Positions 24,394 to 32,813 of a DNA stretch of 35,107 nucleotides are shown one piece after another. Origin of the DNA: an uncultured Lachnospiraceae bacterium (lineage in GTDB: Bacteria; Bacillota; Clostridia; Lachnospirales; Lachnospiraceae). The translations under genes and the position numbers were made by a program. Under the pieces are notes generated by a model. The model saw only the letters and a program-made list of their open reading frames with translations. It did not search any database and had not been told where the DNA came from. Each line of letters starts with the position of its first letter. Within the stretch, counting starts at the first letter, position 1. The stretch covers positions 1 to 35,107 of the forward strand of contig CACYEN010000033.1 in the NCBI GenBank assembly GCA_902773435.1, given 5' to 3'.

Positions 24394-26916
24394 ATGGACG
24401 ACAAAGTATTTGACAACATACATGAGGTAGACCTGAAGAAGACCATGGAGACGTCGTACATCGACTACGCGATGTCCGTCATCGTCGCCAGGGCCCTGCC
24501 CGACGTGAGGGACGGCCTGAAGCCCGTCCAGCGCCGGGTCCTCTGGTCTATGATCGAGCTGAACAACGGCCCGGACAAGCCGCACAGGAAGTGCGCCCGT
24601 ATCGTCGGCGACACCATGGGTAAATACCACCCCCACGGCGATACGTCCATCTACGGGGCGCTCGTCAACATGGCGCAGGAGTGGTCGTTCCACTACCCGC
24701 TCGTCGACGGCCACGGCAACTTCGGCTCCGTCGACGGGGACTCGCCCGCGGCGATGAGGTACACGGAGGCCAGGCTCTCGAAGATCTCCATGGAGATGCT
24801 GGCCGATATCAACAAGAACACCGTGGACTTCGTGCCGAACTTCGACGAGACGGAGAAGGAGCCGTCGGTCCTTCCAGCGAGAATCCCCAACCTCCTGATC
24901 AACGGAACGACCGGAATCGCCGTCGGAATGGCGACGAACATGCCGCCCCACAACCTTGGGGAGGTGGTCGACGCCTGCGTGAAGATGATCGACGACAAGG
25001 TGGGCGGCGAGCACGAGACGACCGACGACGACGTCATCAGGATCGTGAAGGGGCCCGATTTTCCGACCGGAGCGACGATTCTCGGCCGGCGCGGGATCGA
25101 GGAGGCCTACCGGACCGGCAGGGGAAAGATCACGGTGCGCGCCGTCTCGAGGATCGAGACGCTGCCGAACGGGAAGTCTGAGATCCTGGTCTCCGAACTC
25201 CCCTACCTCGTCAACAAGGCGAGGCTGATCGAATCCATCGCGGAGCTTGTCAAGAACAAGAAGATCGACGGCATCACGGGCTTAAGCGACCACTCCAGCC
25301 GCGAGGGCATGGAGATCTGCATCGAGGTGAGGCGTGACGCGAACGCGAACGTCATTCTGAACCAGCTCTACAAGCACACCCAGCTGCAGGACACGTTCGG
25401 CGTGAACAACCTCGCCCTCGTGGACGGCCAGCCGAAGGTGTTGACGCTGCTTGAGATCCTGAAGTATTTCCTCCTTCACCAGGAGGATGTCGTCACGCGG
25501 AGGACGCGGTACGACCTCAACAAGGCCGAGGAGCGGGCCCACATCCTGGAGGGACTGCTGGTCGCGCTCGACCACATCGACGAGGTGATCCATATCATCC
25601 GGTCTTCGGCAAATGTGCAGGAGGCCAAGGAAGAGCTCATGAAGCGCTTCGGGCTTGACGACGTGCAGGCCCAGGCAATCGTCGATATGCGCCTCCGCGC
25701 CCTGACAGGCCTCGAGCGTAACAAGATCGAGACGGAGTACGCGGAACTCAAGAAGACGATCGACCGCCTGAAGGCGATCCTCTCCGACAAGAACCTCCTT
25801 CTCGGCGTGATCAGGGAAGAACTGCTTGCGATTAAGGATAAATACGCGGACGAGAGGCGGACCCAGATCATCTTCGACTCGTCCGACATCTCGGTTGAGG
25901 ACATGATTCCCGACGAGAACATGGTGATCTCCGCGACGCGTCTCGGCTACATCAAGAGGATGACGCCGGACAACTTCCGGAGCCAGAACCGCGGCGGCAA
26001 GGGGATCAAGGGGATGCAGACGATCGAGGACGACAGCGTCGTCGACGTCATGATGACGCAGAACCTGAGCAATATCTTCTTCTTCACGAACAAGGGACGC
26101 TGCTACCGCCTCAAGGCCTACCAGATCCCGGAGGCGGGCCGGACCGCGAGAGGAACGGCGCTCGTGAACCTGCTGATGCTTCAGCCGGACGAGCACGTGA
26201 CGACGGTTCTCCCGATCAGGGAGATCAACGGCAGCTCCTTCCTCGTGATGGCGACGAGGAAAGGCCTCGTGAAGAGGACGCCGATGTCCGCGTTCGCGAA
26301 CATCAGGAAGACCGGCATCGCGGCGATCAGCCTTCAGGAAGACGACGAGCTGATCGAGGTCAAGTGGGACGACCAGGGACAGGATTTCATCCTGATCTCG
26401 AAGCTCGGCATGAGCATCCGCTTCAACGCGTCGGATATGCGCCCGATGGGCCGCTCGGCGAGAGGCGTCAGGGGCATGAAGCTCATGGCCGGCGACGAAG
26501 TCGTCAACATGGTGACCGAGAAGCAGGGCAGCCACATCCTGTTCATCTCCGAGAAGGGTCTCGGAAAGCTCACGAAGATGAGCGAGTTCAGGGTCCAGCA
26601 CAGGGGAGGCAGCGGCCTCAAGTGCTACAAGATCACGGAGCGGTCGGGAAGCCTCGTCGGCGCCAGGGCCATCGTGGAGGAGGATGACCTCCTTCTGATC
26701 ACGACGGAAGGCGTCGTAATCAGGATCCCGTGCCGCAGCATCTCGATCCTCGGCAGGATCACGACCGGCGTGAAGGTCATGGACCTGGCGCCCGGCGTGT
26801 CGGTGGCGAGTTTCACCAGAGTGAAGGAGGATCCGGAGCCGGAGGATGAAGAGGTACCGGAAGGAGACGGATCCGGTGAACCCGGGCCGGATGAAGGCGA
26901 ATCCGGTGATGCTTAA
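24394..26916 (+). CDS. gyrA: DNA gyrase subunit A
   Basis: An 840-aa breakage-reunion subunit. It opens with DLKKTMETSYIDYAMSVIVARALPDVRDGLKPVQRRVL, has the catalytic Tyr123 in AMRYTEARL, the GyrA box QNRGGKG (about 531-537) that separates gyrase from topoisomerase IV, and six blades of the DNA-wrapping propeller. In the quinolone-determining region, the positions equivalent to E. coli Ser83 and Asp87 are Thr84 and Gly88 (GDTSIYG). A low-complexity acidic tail (residues about 812-840, EPEDEEVPEGDGSGEPGPDEG) follows the propeller. It lies 15 nt after gyrB. Confidence 0.98.
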   Translation: MDDKVFDNIHEVDLKKTMETSYIDYAMSVIVARALPDVRDGLKPVQRRVLWSMIELNNGPDKPHRKCARIVGDTMGKYHPHGDTSIYGALVNMAQEWSFHYPLVDGHGNFGSVDGDSPAAMRYTEARLSKISMEMLADINKNTVDFVPNFDETEKEPSVLPARIPNLLINGTTGIAVGMATNMPPHNLGEVVDACVKMIDDKVGGEHETTDDDVIRIVKGPDFPTGATILGRRGIEEAYRTGRGKITVRAVSRIETLPNGKSEILVSELPYLVNKARLIESIAELVKNKKIDGITGLSDHSSREGMEICIEVRRDANANVILNQLYKHTQLQDTFGVNNLALVDGQPKVLTLLEILKYFLLHQEDVVTRRTRYDLNKAEERAHILEGLLVALDHIDEVIHIIRSSANVQEAKEELMKRFGLDDVQAQAIVDMRLRALTGLERNKIETEYAELKKTIDRLKAILSDKNLLLGVIREELLAIKDKYADERRTQIIFDSSDISVEDMIPDENMVISATRLGYIKRMTPDNFRSQNRGGKGIKGMQTIEDDSVVDVMMTQNLSNIFFFTNKGRCYRLKAYQIPEAGRTARGTALVNLLMLQPDEHVTTVLPIREINGSSFLVMATRKGLVKRTPMSAFANIRKTGIAAISLQEDDELIEVKWDDQGQDFILISKLGMSIRFNASDMRPMGRSARGVRGMKLMAGDEVVNMVTEKQGSHILFISEKGLGKLTKMSEFRVQHRGGSGLKCYKITERSGSLVGARAIVEEDDLLLITTEGVVIRIPCRSISILGRITTGVKVMDLAPGVSVASFTRVKEDPEPEDEEVPEGDGSGEPGPDEGESGDA

Positions 26917-26947
26917 GGGGACCGGCTGAGGGCATTCGGGAGGTTTG

Positions 26948-28102
26948 ATGAAGATGCGAGCAGCGCTGATCGGAGCCGGATTTGCCGGCAATATGCACGC
27001 GGAGGCGCTCCGCGCCTGCGGGGTTGAACTGGCCGCCGTCGTCACGACGAGGGAGGAGACCGCGAGGAGATTCGCCGGGCAGTGGGACATCCCCGTCTGG
27101 GGGACGTCGCCGGAGCTCGCCTATGCAGACGGGATCGACGCGGTTCACATCTGCACGCCCCCCTCCTCGCATGGCATCTACGCCGGGGAGGCGCTGCGCC
27201 GGGGAAAGCACGTCTTCTGCGAGAAGCCGCTTTGCTTTGACCCCGATGAGGCGGACGCGCTCGCGGAGCTGGCTGCGAAAAGCGGAAAGATCTGCGCGCT
27301 GACCTACAACGTGCGCTACCACATGGCGGTGGAGAGGGCGCGGGAGCTGATCCGGTCGGGCGCGTTCGGAAGACCCATCCTGATACACGGCTCCTACCTG
27401 CAGGAGTTTCACACACTGCCCTCCCCCTACGGCTGGAGGTACGATTCGGAGCTGTCCGGGAAGATGAGGGCCGTCACGGAGATCGGCAGCCACTGGATCG
27501 ATACCGCGCAGTATGTGTCGGGGGTGAAGGTGGAGGCGGTGTCGGCATTTTTCGGGAATTTTTTCCCGGAGCGGATGCTCGCGGGCGGAATGATGACGAG
27601 GATAAGGCCCGGGGAAGAGGTCGATCCCTCCTCGGTCCTCCGCGTGGATTCGGAGGACGCGGCGTGTGTCATGCTGAAGTACTCCGACGGGGCGATCGGC
27701 AGCGTGATGCTGTCCGAGGTGTCCCCCGGCCGCGGCAACCGGCTGAGCCTCGAGGTCACCTGCGAGAACGGAAATCTCTGGTGGAACGAGGAGGAGAATA
27801 ACGTCCTCCACACGGCGAGGTCCGGTGAAGGCGTGCACTCGGAGATCTTCGCGTTCGGCAACGGCTTCAACGACACGTTCGTCGCGCTGATGAGGAATTT
27901 CTACCGGGCGGTCAGGCTCGGGGACGGGCTGTCCGCCGGAGGTTTCACGGGAAACGATCAGGCAGCCGGGGAAAACACGGCGGACGGAGCCGGGGATACC
28001 GGGCACCCGACGTTCGCGGAAGGGGCCGAGATCGTGAAGATCTGCGAGGCGATCTTCGCGAGCGCGAATGACGGATCCGCCTGGAAGGAGATCGGGCGCT
28101 GA
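26948..28102 (+). CDS. Gfo/Idh/MocA family NAD(P)-dependent oxidoreductase
   Basis: A 384-aa predicted sugar or inositol dehydrogenase-type enzyme. The N-terminal Rossmann motif is ALIGAGFAGNMHAEAL (GxGxxG at about 9-14). The family signature EKPLCFDPDEAD holds the Lys of the EKP motif, and GSHWIDTAQYVSGV carries the probable catalytic-region His/Asp. The substrate is unknown. GGGAGG lies 4 nt before ATG 26948; ATG 26954 is also possible. Near the C-terminus a low-complexity loop (GGFTGNDQAAGENTADGAGD) seems inserted. It starts 31 nt after gyrA without a visible terminator, so it may be partly read through from gyrA. It has no tie to replication. Confidence 0.9.
   Translation: MKMRAALIGAGFAGNMHAEALRACGVELAAVVTTREETARRFAGQWDIPVWGTSPELAYADGIDAVHICTPPSSHGIYAGEALRRGKHVFCEKPLCFDPDEADALAELAAKSGKICALTYNVRYHMAVERARELIRSGAFGRPILIHGSYLQEFHTLPSPYGWRYDSELSGKMRAVTEIGSHWIDTAQYVSGVKVEAVSAFFGNFFPERMLAGGMMTRIRPGEEVDPSSVLRVDSEDAACVMLKYSDGAIGSVMLSEVSPGRGNRLSLEVTCENGNLWWNEEENNVLHTARSGEGVHSEIFAFGNGFNDTFVALMRNFYRAVRLGDGLSAGGFTGNDQAAGENTADGAGDTGHPTFAEGAEIVKICEAIFASANDGSAWKEIGR
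27941..27956. promoter_or_regulatory. Degenerate parS-like site in the oxidoreductase gene
   Basis: GGTTTCACGGGAAACG matches parS except one core base (CACGGG for CACGTG) and the two outer bases. It lies within the low-complexity coding loop. It is the best parS-like site on the right arm. Confidence 0.3.
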
Positions 28103-28114
28103 GAGGATGAGAGA

Positions 28115-28618
28115 ATGAGCGGGAAGAAAGCGCTGACGGCGGAGACGGTGATCGAACTACTGGGCCTGACCCCGCTTGCCGGGGAGGGAGGGCTCTGCCG
28201 CCAGACCTACGTAAGCGGGGTGAAGACCGGGAGCGGCGAGGCCGCGGGAACCGCGATCTACTACCTGCTGCGGGAGACGTCATTTTCACACTTGCACAGG
28301 CTGACCGGAGACGAGGTCTATCACTTCTATCTCGGCGACCCTGTGGAACTCACGGAGCTTAAGCCGGACGGGACGGCTTCCGTCACGGTGCTCGGGCAGG
28401 ACCTCTCCGCGGGCGAGCAGGTCCAGCACCTTGTTCCCGCCGGGAACTGGCAGGGGTCGAGGCTCGCGGAAGGCGGAAAATGGGCGCTGCTCGGGACGAC
28501 GATGTGCCCCGGTTACACGGATTCGTGCTATGAGCACGGCGACGCGGAAAAGCTCTCCTCGGAGTATCCGCAGATGGCGGAGATGATCGGGAAGCTGACG
28601 GGCGAGGTGTCGTACTGA
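28115..28618 (+). CDS. Cupin DUF985 family protein
   Basis: A 167-aa small beta-barrel protein. The family pattern FSHLHRLTGDEVYHFYLGDPVELTEL and the later LVPAGNWQGSRL and MCPGYTDSCYEHGD match DUF985 (cupin_5), a family with structures but no firmly assigned reaction. The His/Glu pair in HLHRL.DEVYHF could bind metal. It begins 12 nt after the oxidoreductase and ends at a strong terminator, so the two form a short operon. Confidence 0.88.
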   Translation: MSGKKALTAETVIELLGLTPLAGEGGLCRQTYVSGVKTGSGEAAGTAIYYLLRETSFSHLHRLTGDEVYHFYLGDPVELTELKPDGTASVTVLGQDLSAGEQVQHLVPAGNWQGSRLAEGGKWALLGTTMCPGYTDSCYEHGDAEKLSSEYPQMAEMIGKLTGEVSY

Positions 28619-28657
28619 CGGGACTGCAGAAACATTTTTATAATAATAATAGAGGAA

Positions 28658-28725
28658 GAGGGACATTTCCCGTGACCGCTGCCGCATGAGCGCGGCCGGC
28701 CGGGGAGATGTCCCTCCTTATTTTT
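28658..28725 (+). terminator. Intrinsic terminator after the DUF985 gene
   Basis: A 14-bp stem (28658-28671 pairing with 28703-28716, one G-U pair), with a GC-rich 31-nt loop, is followed by CTTATTTTTG. It ends the oxidoreductase-cupin unit and possibly read-through from gyrBA. Confidence 0.9.
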
Positions 28726-28865
28726 GTTATAAAATGCGGCCTCTTTTCGCGAGACGGGGCCTGTGCCCGCGCGGTCCTTTCCGCCTCCGCTCCGGCGATT
28801 TCGCCGGCTTTCCGCAATTGTGAAAAAGGCGGCTATTTGTTATGATAATCGGGAGGAAACGGACT

Positions 28866-29774
28866 ATGAATAAAATAATAACTGGCGTCATCATCGCTGC
28901 GGGGGCCGCGTGCGCCGCGGTGATCGGCTTCGCCGCGTTTTTTATGGAAAATGTCATGCACGGCAGGCGGCAGACTCCGGAGGAAGCGATGGAGTGGCAG
29001 CGGAGCCACTATGACACGGGCTGGTACGACGCGTATGATAAGGAAAACTACACCGTCAGAAGTTACGACGGGTACGAGCTCCACGCGACGCTCGTGAGAA
29101 ATCCCGCCGGCTCGGACCGGTACGTCATCCTCACGCACGGATACACGGATACCCGCTTCGGGATGCTGAAATACATGAAGATCTACCTGGATCTCGGCTT
29201 CCACTGCGTGATCTACGACATCAGGGACCACGGCGAGAATAAGCGGACTTTCTGCACCTACAGCGTCCGCGAGGCCCGGGACCTGACCGCGGTGGCGGAG
29301 GATGCCCGGGAGCGGTTCGGCAGGGATATCTCGATCGGCCTGCACGGCGAATCGCTCGGGGCGGCGACGACCGCGAGGTCGCTCATGTACGGGCAGGATT
29401 ACAGTTTCGCTGTGTGCGACTGCGGGTTCGCCGACATCGAAAATGTTCTCTTCGGCGCCCTGAAATACATGCACATCCCGAGGGCAGTCGGAAAGATCTC
29501 GTCGGCGATGGCGAAGCTTCGGTACGGGTACTCATTTTCCGAGATGACGCCGATCCAGGCCCTCGCCGGGAACCGGGTCCCGATGCTCTTTATCCACGGA
29601 GAGGACGACAGCTTTATCCCGCCGGACAACAGCCGCAGGATGAGCGAGGCGACGGCCGGCTATTCGGAGCTGCATCTCATCCCGGGAGCGGGGCACGCGA
29701 AATCCGTGCTGACGGACCCGGGGCTTTACGCGGAGATCGTGAAGACATTTATCGCAGGGAGAACAGGAAGATGA
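28866..29774 (+). CDS. Membrane-anchored alpha/beta hydrolase
   Basis: A 302-aa serine-hydrolase-fold protein with an N-terminal membrane span (about residues 5-26, TGVIIAAGAACAAVIGFAAFF). The catalytic fold has VILTHGYTDTRFG, the nucleophile elbow GLHGESLGAAT (GESLG), the acid in FIHGEDDSFIP, and His in GAGHAKS, so the triad looks intact. It resembles the BEM46/YqkD-type hydrolases; substrate unknown. I chose ATG 28866 with GGGAGG 9 nt upstream over ATG 28842, which has no ribosome-binding site. Its TGA overlaps the next start (ATGA), indicating coupling. Confidence 0.9.
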   Translation: MNKIITGVIIAAGAACAAVIGFAAFFMENVMHGRRQTPEEAMEWQRSHYDTGWYDAYDKENYTVRSYDGYELHATLVRNPAGSDRYVILTHGYTDTRFGMLKYMKIYLDLGFHCVIYDIRDHGENKRTFCTYSVREARDLTAVAEDARERFGRDISIGLHGESLGAATTARSLMYGQDYSFAVCDCGFADIENVLFGALKYMHIPRAVGKISSAMAKLRYGYSFSEMTPIQALAGNRVPMLFIHGEDDSFIPPDNSRRMSEATAGYSELHLIPGAGHAKSVLTDPGLYAEIVKTFIAGRTGR

Positions 29775-30073
29775 ACGTGAACGGAGAACCGCTGGGTGAT
29801 CCCAGGTGGGGCGAACTTCGGTTTTACTGGAAGTCGCTCGAAGCAGATTTTGCCGTTAACGTGCTTGAGGGGCAGGGCATCCCGGCCTACCGGCTCGGGG
29901 ACGCCTCCGAAGTCTACTGGCGCGGGCGCGGCGGCGCGAAGGTCTACGTGAGGGAGTGCGACAGGGACCGGGCGGAGCGGATCCTTGCCGAGATGGAGAG
30001 CGAGGCGGGGGTCTCCGAAGAGGAACTTTCGGCTGAGGCGGAAGCCGCCGGGGGAGACCCGGATGACATCTGA
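29771..30073 (+). CDS. DUF2007-like small protein
   Basis: A 100-aa soluble acidic protein starting ATGA over the hydrolase stop. The middle reads SLEADFAVNVLEGQGIPAYR, then VYVRECDRDRAERILAEM, which fits the DUF2007 (putative signal-transducing) pattern of an alpha/beta repeat ending in a helix. The C-terminal tail is acidic low complexity (EEELSAEAEAAGGDPDD). GGGAG lies 10 nt upstream. The role is unknown; coupling suggests it works with the hydrolase. Confidence 0.7.
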   Translation: MNVNGEPLGDPRWGELRFYWKSLEADFAVNVLEGQGIPAYRLGDASEVYWRGRGGAKVYVRECDRDRAERILAEMESEAGVSEEELSAEAEAAGGDPDDI

Positions 30074-30148
30074 CAGATGACGGGGCGGCCATGACGGCCC
30101 GCGCGGTCATCGTTGAACCGGAAAACGGAAGCAAGATAAGAGGTCTGT

Positions 30149-31693
30149 ATGAAGAAAACAGTGAAAAACCGCATTTTTAAGAGGAGAACGGGTTTCCTTG
30201 CGCAGGTGATGGCGCTTGCCGCGCTGTCTGTCCTCTTTGCCGCGGCAGCGGGGCCTGTCTCCGCGAGTGCCGGCAGCGAGGCTCCCCGGGTGAAGGAGGT
30301 GTCCGGGTTTGAGGCGTTTTCGAGAGAGGTGTCCGCGATATGCAGACAATATAATATAAGAAGCGCTGCTTCGGAAAAGGCCCCGTCGGAATTTGATACC
30401 TGCCGCCTGATCGCGAAAGGGCGGGACGTCGACCTGACGGGACTCTCCCCCGTCGCCGCGGTGCGGGACGGCGAGGGATACTATGTCCTCCAGTTCGAAA
30501 CTGCCGGGGAGGCAAGGGACGCTTACCGGAAGATCCGGGCATCCGGCACGGCCAGCTGGGTCGAGCCCGACAGGATCTGCAGGCTATCCGGAACGTCGGT
30601 TTCAGCGGCACCCCGGGGCTCCGTCGCCTCTTTCAATTCGTGGGGCGCCTCGAAGATCGGAGTGGGCCGGTTTGCGGGCCTGCTTAAAGGCGTGCCGAGA
30701 AAAGTGACGGTCGCGGTGGTCGATTCCGGCGTGAGCTCCCACCCTTTCCTCAAGGGACGGGTTCTCTCCGGCGGGCACGATTACGTCGACGGGGACAGTT
30801 CTCCGACAGATGTGAGCGGTGGAACCGGGCACGGGACGCACGTGGCCGGCATCATCGTCGACTGCACGCCGGGCCTCAACGTGAAGATCCTCCCGGTCAG
30901 GGTGGCGGACAAGGCCGGAGACTGTGACATGCTCAATGTCGGCATGGGGATCCGCTACGCGGCCTGCCACGGCGCGAAGATCATCAACCTGAGCCTCTGC
31001 GGAGGCCAGCTCAGGTATGTGGACGAGGCGGTCTCCTACGCGGTCAGCAAGGGGGCGACGGTCGTCGCCGCCGCCGGAAACAACGCGGGCAGCACGGCGA
31101 ATTACTGCCCCGCCCACCTGAGCAACGCGATCGTCGTATCGGCTCTCTCCGAGAGTCTCGGGAGGACCTGGTATTCCAATTACGGGAGCTCCGTAGACGT
31201 CGCGGCTCCCGGTGACGCCATCCTGAGCTGTGCCCCGGGCGGCGGATTCGTCTATATGGACGGGACCTCGATGGCGGCTCCCCACGTGTCCGCCGTCGCG
31301 GCGATGCTGAAACTGGCGCATCCGTCCGCGACGCCCGCGAGAATCCAGAGCCTCATCGTTTCCAGAGCAAAAGATATCGGCGCGGCCGGCAAGGACAAAT
31401 ACTTCGGGTACGGCATGGTGTACGCCGGATCCTACGGCCTCGTCAAGCCGTCAGGGGTCACGCTGCTGCCAAAGGCAGTCACGATCAAGCTCGGAAACGG
31501 GCGGACGCTGACGGCAACCGTGTCGCCGTATGACGCGGCGGACAAGTCGCTAACATGGACGAGCAGCAACCGCGACGTCGCCCGGGTGAGCAGCACGGGC
31601 CGGGTGTCCTCGAGGGCGGCCGGAAAGACGACGATCACGGTGAAGACGGTGAACGGGAAAACGGCGAAGTGCGAAGTGACCGTTGTTAAATAA
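30149..31693 (+). CDS. Secreted subtilisin-like serine protease (S8) with Big2 domain
   Basis: A 514-aa exported protease. A long basic n-region and hydrophobic core form the signal peptide (about 1-42, ending VSASAG). Residues about 48-145 look like a pro-domain (YVLQFETAGEARDAYRKI). The catalytic domain has Asp192 in VAVVDSG, His228 in GTGHGTHVAG, Asn in AAAGNNAG, and Ser374 in DGTSMAAPHV. Residues about 434-514 form a Big2 immunoglobulin-like domain (SLTWTSSNRDVARVSSTGRV), a common cell-surface or carbohydrate-adhesion module. AGAGG lies 5 nt before the ATG. It is 75 nt after the DUF2007-like gene. Targets are unknown. Confidence 0.95.
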   Translation: MKKTVKNRIFKRRTGFLAQVMALAALSVLFAAAAGPVSASAGSEAPRVKEVSGFEAFSREVSAICRQYNIRSAASEKAPSEFDTCRLIAKGRDVDLTGLSPVAAVRDGEGYYVLQFETAGEARDAYRKIRASGTASWVEPDRICRLSGTSVSAAPRGSVASFNSWGASKIGVGRFAGLLKGVPRKVTVAVVDSGVSSHPFLKGRVLSGGHDYVDGDSSPTDVSGGTGHGTHVAGIIVDCTPGLNVKILPVRVADKAGDCDMLNVGMGIRYAACHGAKIINLSLCGGQLRYVDEAVSYAVSKGATVVAAAGNNAGSTANYCPAHLSNAIVVSALSESLGRTWYSNYGSSVDVAAPGDAILSCAPGGGFVYMDGTSMAAPHVSAVAAMLKLAHPSATPARIQSLIVSRAKDIGAAGKDKYFGYGMVYAGSYGLVKPSGVTLLPKAVTIKLGNGRTLTATVSPYDAADKSLTWTSSNRDVARVSSTGRVSSRAAGKTTITVKTVNGKTAKCEVTVVK

Positions 31694-31805
31694 CAGCTGT
31701 TAATAATAACAAATGGCCCTGAAATACCGGCCGCGGAGTATTTTCTTTCGTATATCTTAATAAGGAAGAAAGCGCGGACGGGAAGGGCTCCTGCGGGTAC
31801 GGGAT

Positions 31806-32750
31806 ATGAGTACAATTCTGAAAGATATTCTTGAAAATGTATCCAGAGTCATGATCGGCAGGGAGCGCGAGACGGAGCTGATCCTCGCCTCGTTTGCTGC
31901 CGGAGGCCACGTCCTTGTCGAGGACGTCCCGGGCACGGGAAAGACGGTTCTCGCCAGATCCCTCGCGAAATCGATGGATCTCGTCTTTTCGCGCATCCAG
32001 TTCACGCCGGATCTTCTGCCCGGCGACGTGACGGGACAGAGCGTCTACAATCAGGCCGAGGCCCGCTTCGTGTTCCGGGAGGGACCGGTCTTTACGAACG
32101 TCCTGCTCGCCGACGAGATCAACCGCGCGGCCCCGCGGACGCAGTCCGCTCTTCTCGAGTGCATGGGCGAGGGCCAGGTGACCGTGGATGGGGAGACGAG
32201 GGAGCTTAAGAAGCCGTTTTTCGTCATCGCGACCCAGAATCCGGTGGAGACGCTTGGCTGTTTTCCGCTCCCGGAGGCGGAGCTCGACCGCTTTCTCATG
32301 AAGATCAGCATGGGCGGCCTCAGCGCCGGGGACGAGAGGCGGATGCTCGACCGCTTTATCACGGACGAACCGCTCTCCGCTCTGTCCGCCGTCGCGGGGG
32401 AGAAAGAGATGCTGGCCGTCCGCGAGGAGTGCAGGCGCGTCCGCGTACACAACGACCTGAGAAACTATATTGTCTCGCTCTGCCAGGCGACGAGGAGCGG
32501 AGAGAATACGGAGTACCGGGAGGGAATCAGCCCGAGAGGGACGCTGGCGCTTCTCCGCGCGTCCCAGGGATATGCCCTCGTCAGGGGGCGCGACTTCGTG
32601 GTTCCCGAGGACATCAAGGAGGTGGCGGTGCCCGTGATGGCGCACAGGTGCCTCTTCGAGGCCGCGGGAGACCGGGAGAAGGAGGACAGGATACGCAGGT
32701 ACCTCACGCAGGTCCCGGTCCCGACGGAGGACTGGAGCCTCCGTGGATAG
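31806..32750 (+). CDS. MoxR-family AAA+ ATPase
   Basis: A 314-aa cytoplasmic chaperone-type ATPase. Walker A is EDVPGTGKTVLARSLA, the conserved RIQFTPDLLPGDVTG follows, Walker B is VLLADEINRAAPRTQSALLE, and FFVIATQNPVETLGCFPLPEAELDRF is the MoxR signature. MoxR proteins usually lie beside DUF58/von Willebrand A and transglutaminase-like genes; none is present here, so its client cannot be read from context. The ribosome-binding site is weak (GGGTACGGGAT). A hairpin follows immediately after the stop. Confidence 0.95.
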   Translation: MSTILKDILENVSRVMIGRERETELILASFAAGGHVLVEDVPGTGKTVLARSLAKSMDLVFSRIQFTPDLLPGDVTGQSVYNQAEARFVFREGPVFTNVLLADEINRAAPRTQSALLECMGEGQVTVDGETRELKKPFFVIATQNPVETLGCFPLPEAELDRFLMKISMGGLSAGDERRMLDRFITDEPLSALSAVAGEKEMLAVREECRRVRVHNDLRNYIVSLCQATRSGENTEYREGISPRGTLALLRASQGYALVRGRDFVVPEDIKEVAVPVMAHRCLFEAAGDREKEDRIRRYLTQVPVPTEDWSLRG

Positions 32751-32753
32751 AGA

Positions 32754-32779
32754 AGCTCCGGCAGGGGAAAGCCGGAGCT
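32754..32779 (+). repeat. Hairpin after the MoxR gene
   Basis: A perfect 9-bp stem (AGCTCCGGC / GCCGGAGCT) with an 8-nt loop begins 3 nt after the MoxR stop. There is no T-run, so termination is uncertain. Confidence 0.5.
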
Positions 32780-32813
32780 GTCTCACATACACTGACATAA
32801 GGAGGATATAGGG

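Noticed and set aside
25282-27090. 602-codon - strand open frame opposite gyrA
   Set aside because: Antisense shadow of gyrA extending into the next gene; no start signal.
26813-28006. 397-codon - strand open frame opposite the oxidoreductase
   Set aside because: Antisense shadow; its VSRET peptide comes only from the parS-like palindrome.
31691-31702. TAACAGCTGTTA palindrome at the protease stop
   Set aside because: Only 12 bp, no loop to form a stable hairpin and no T-run; probably chance.
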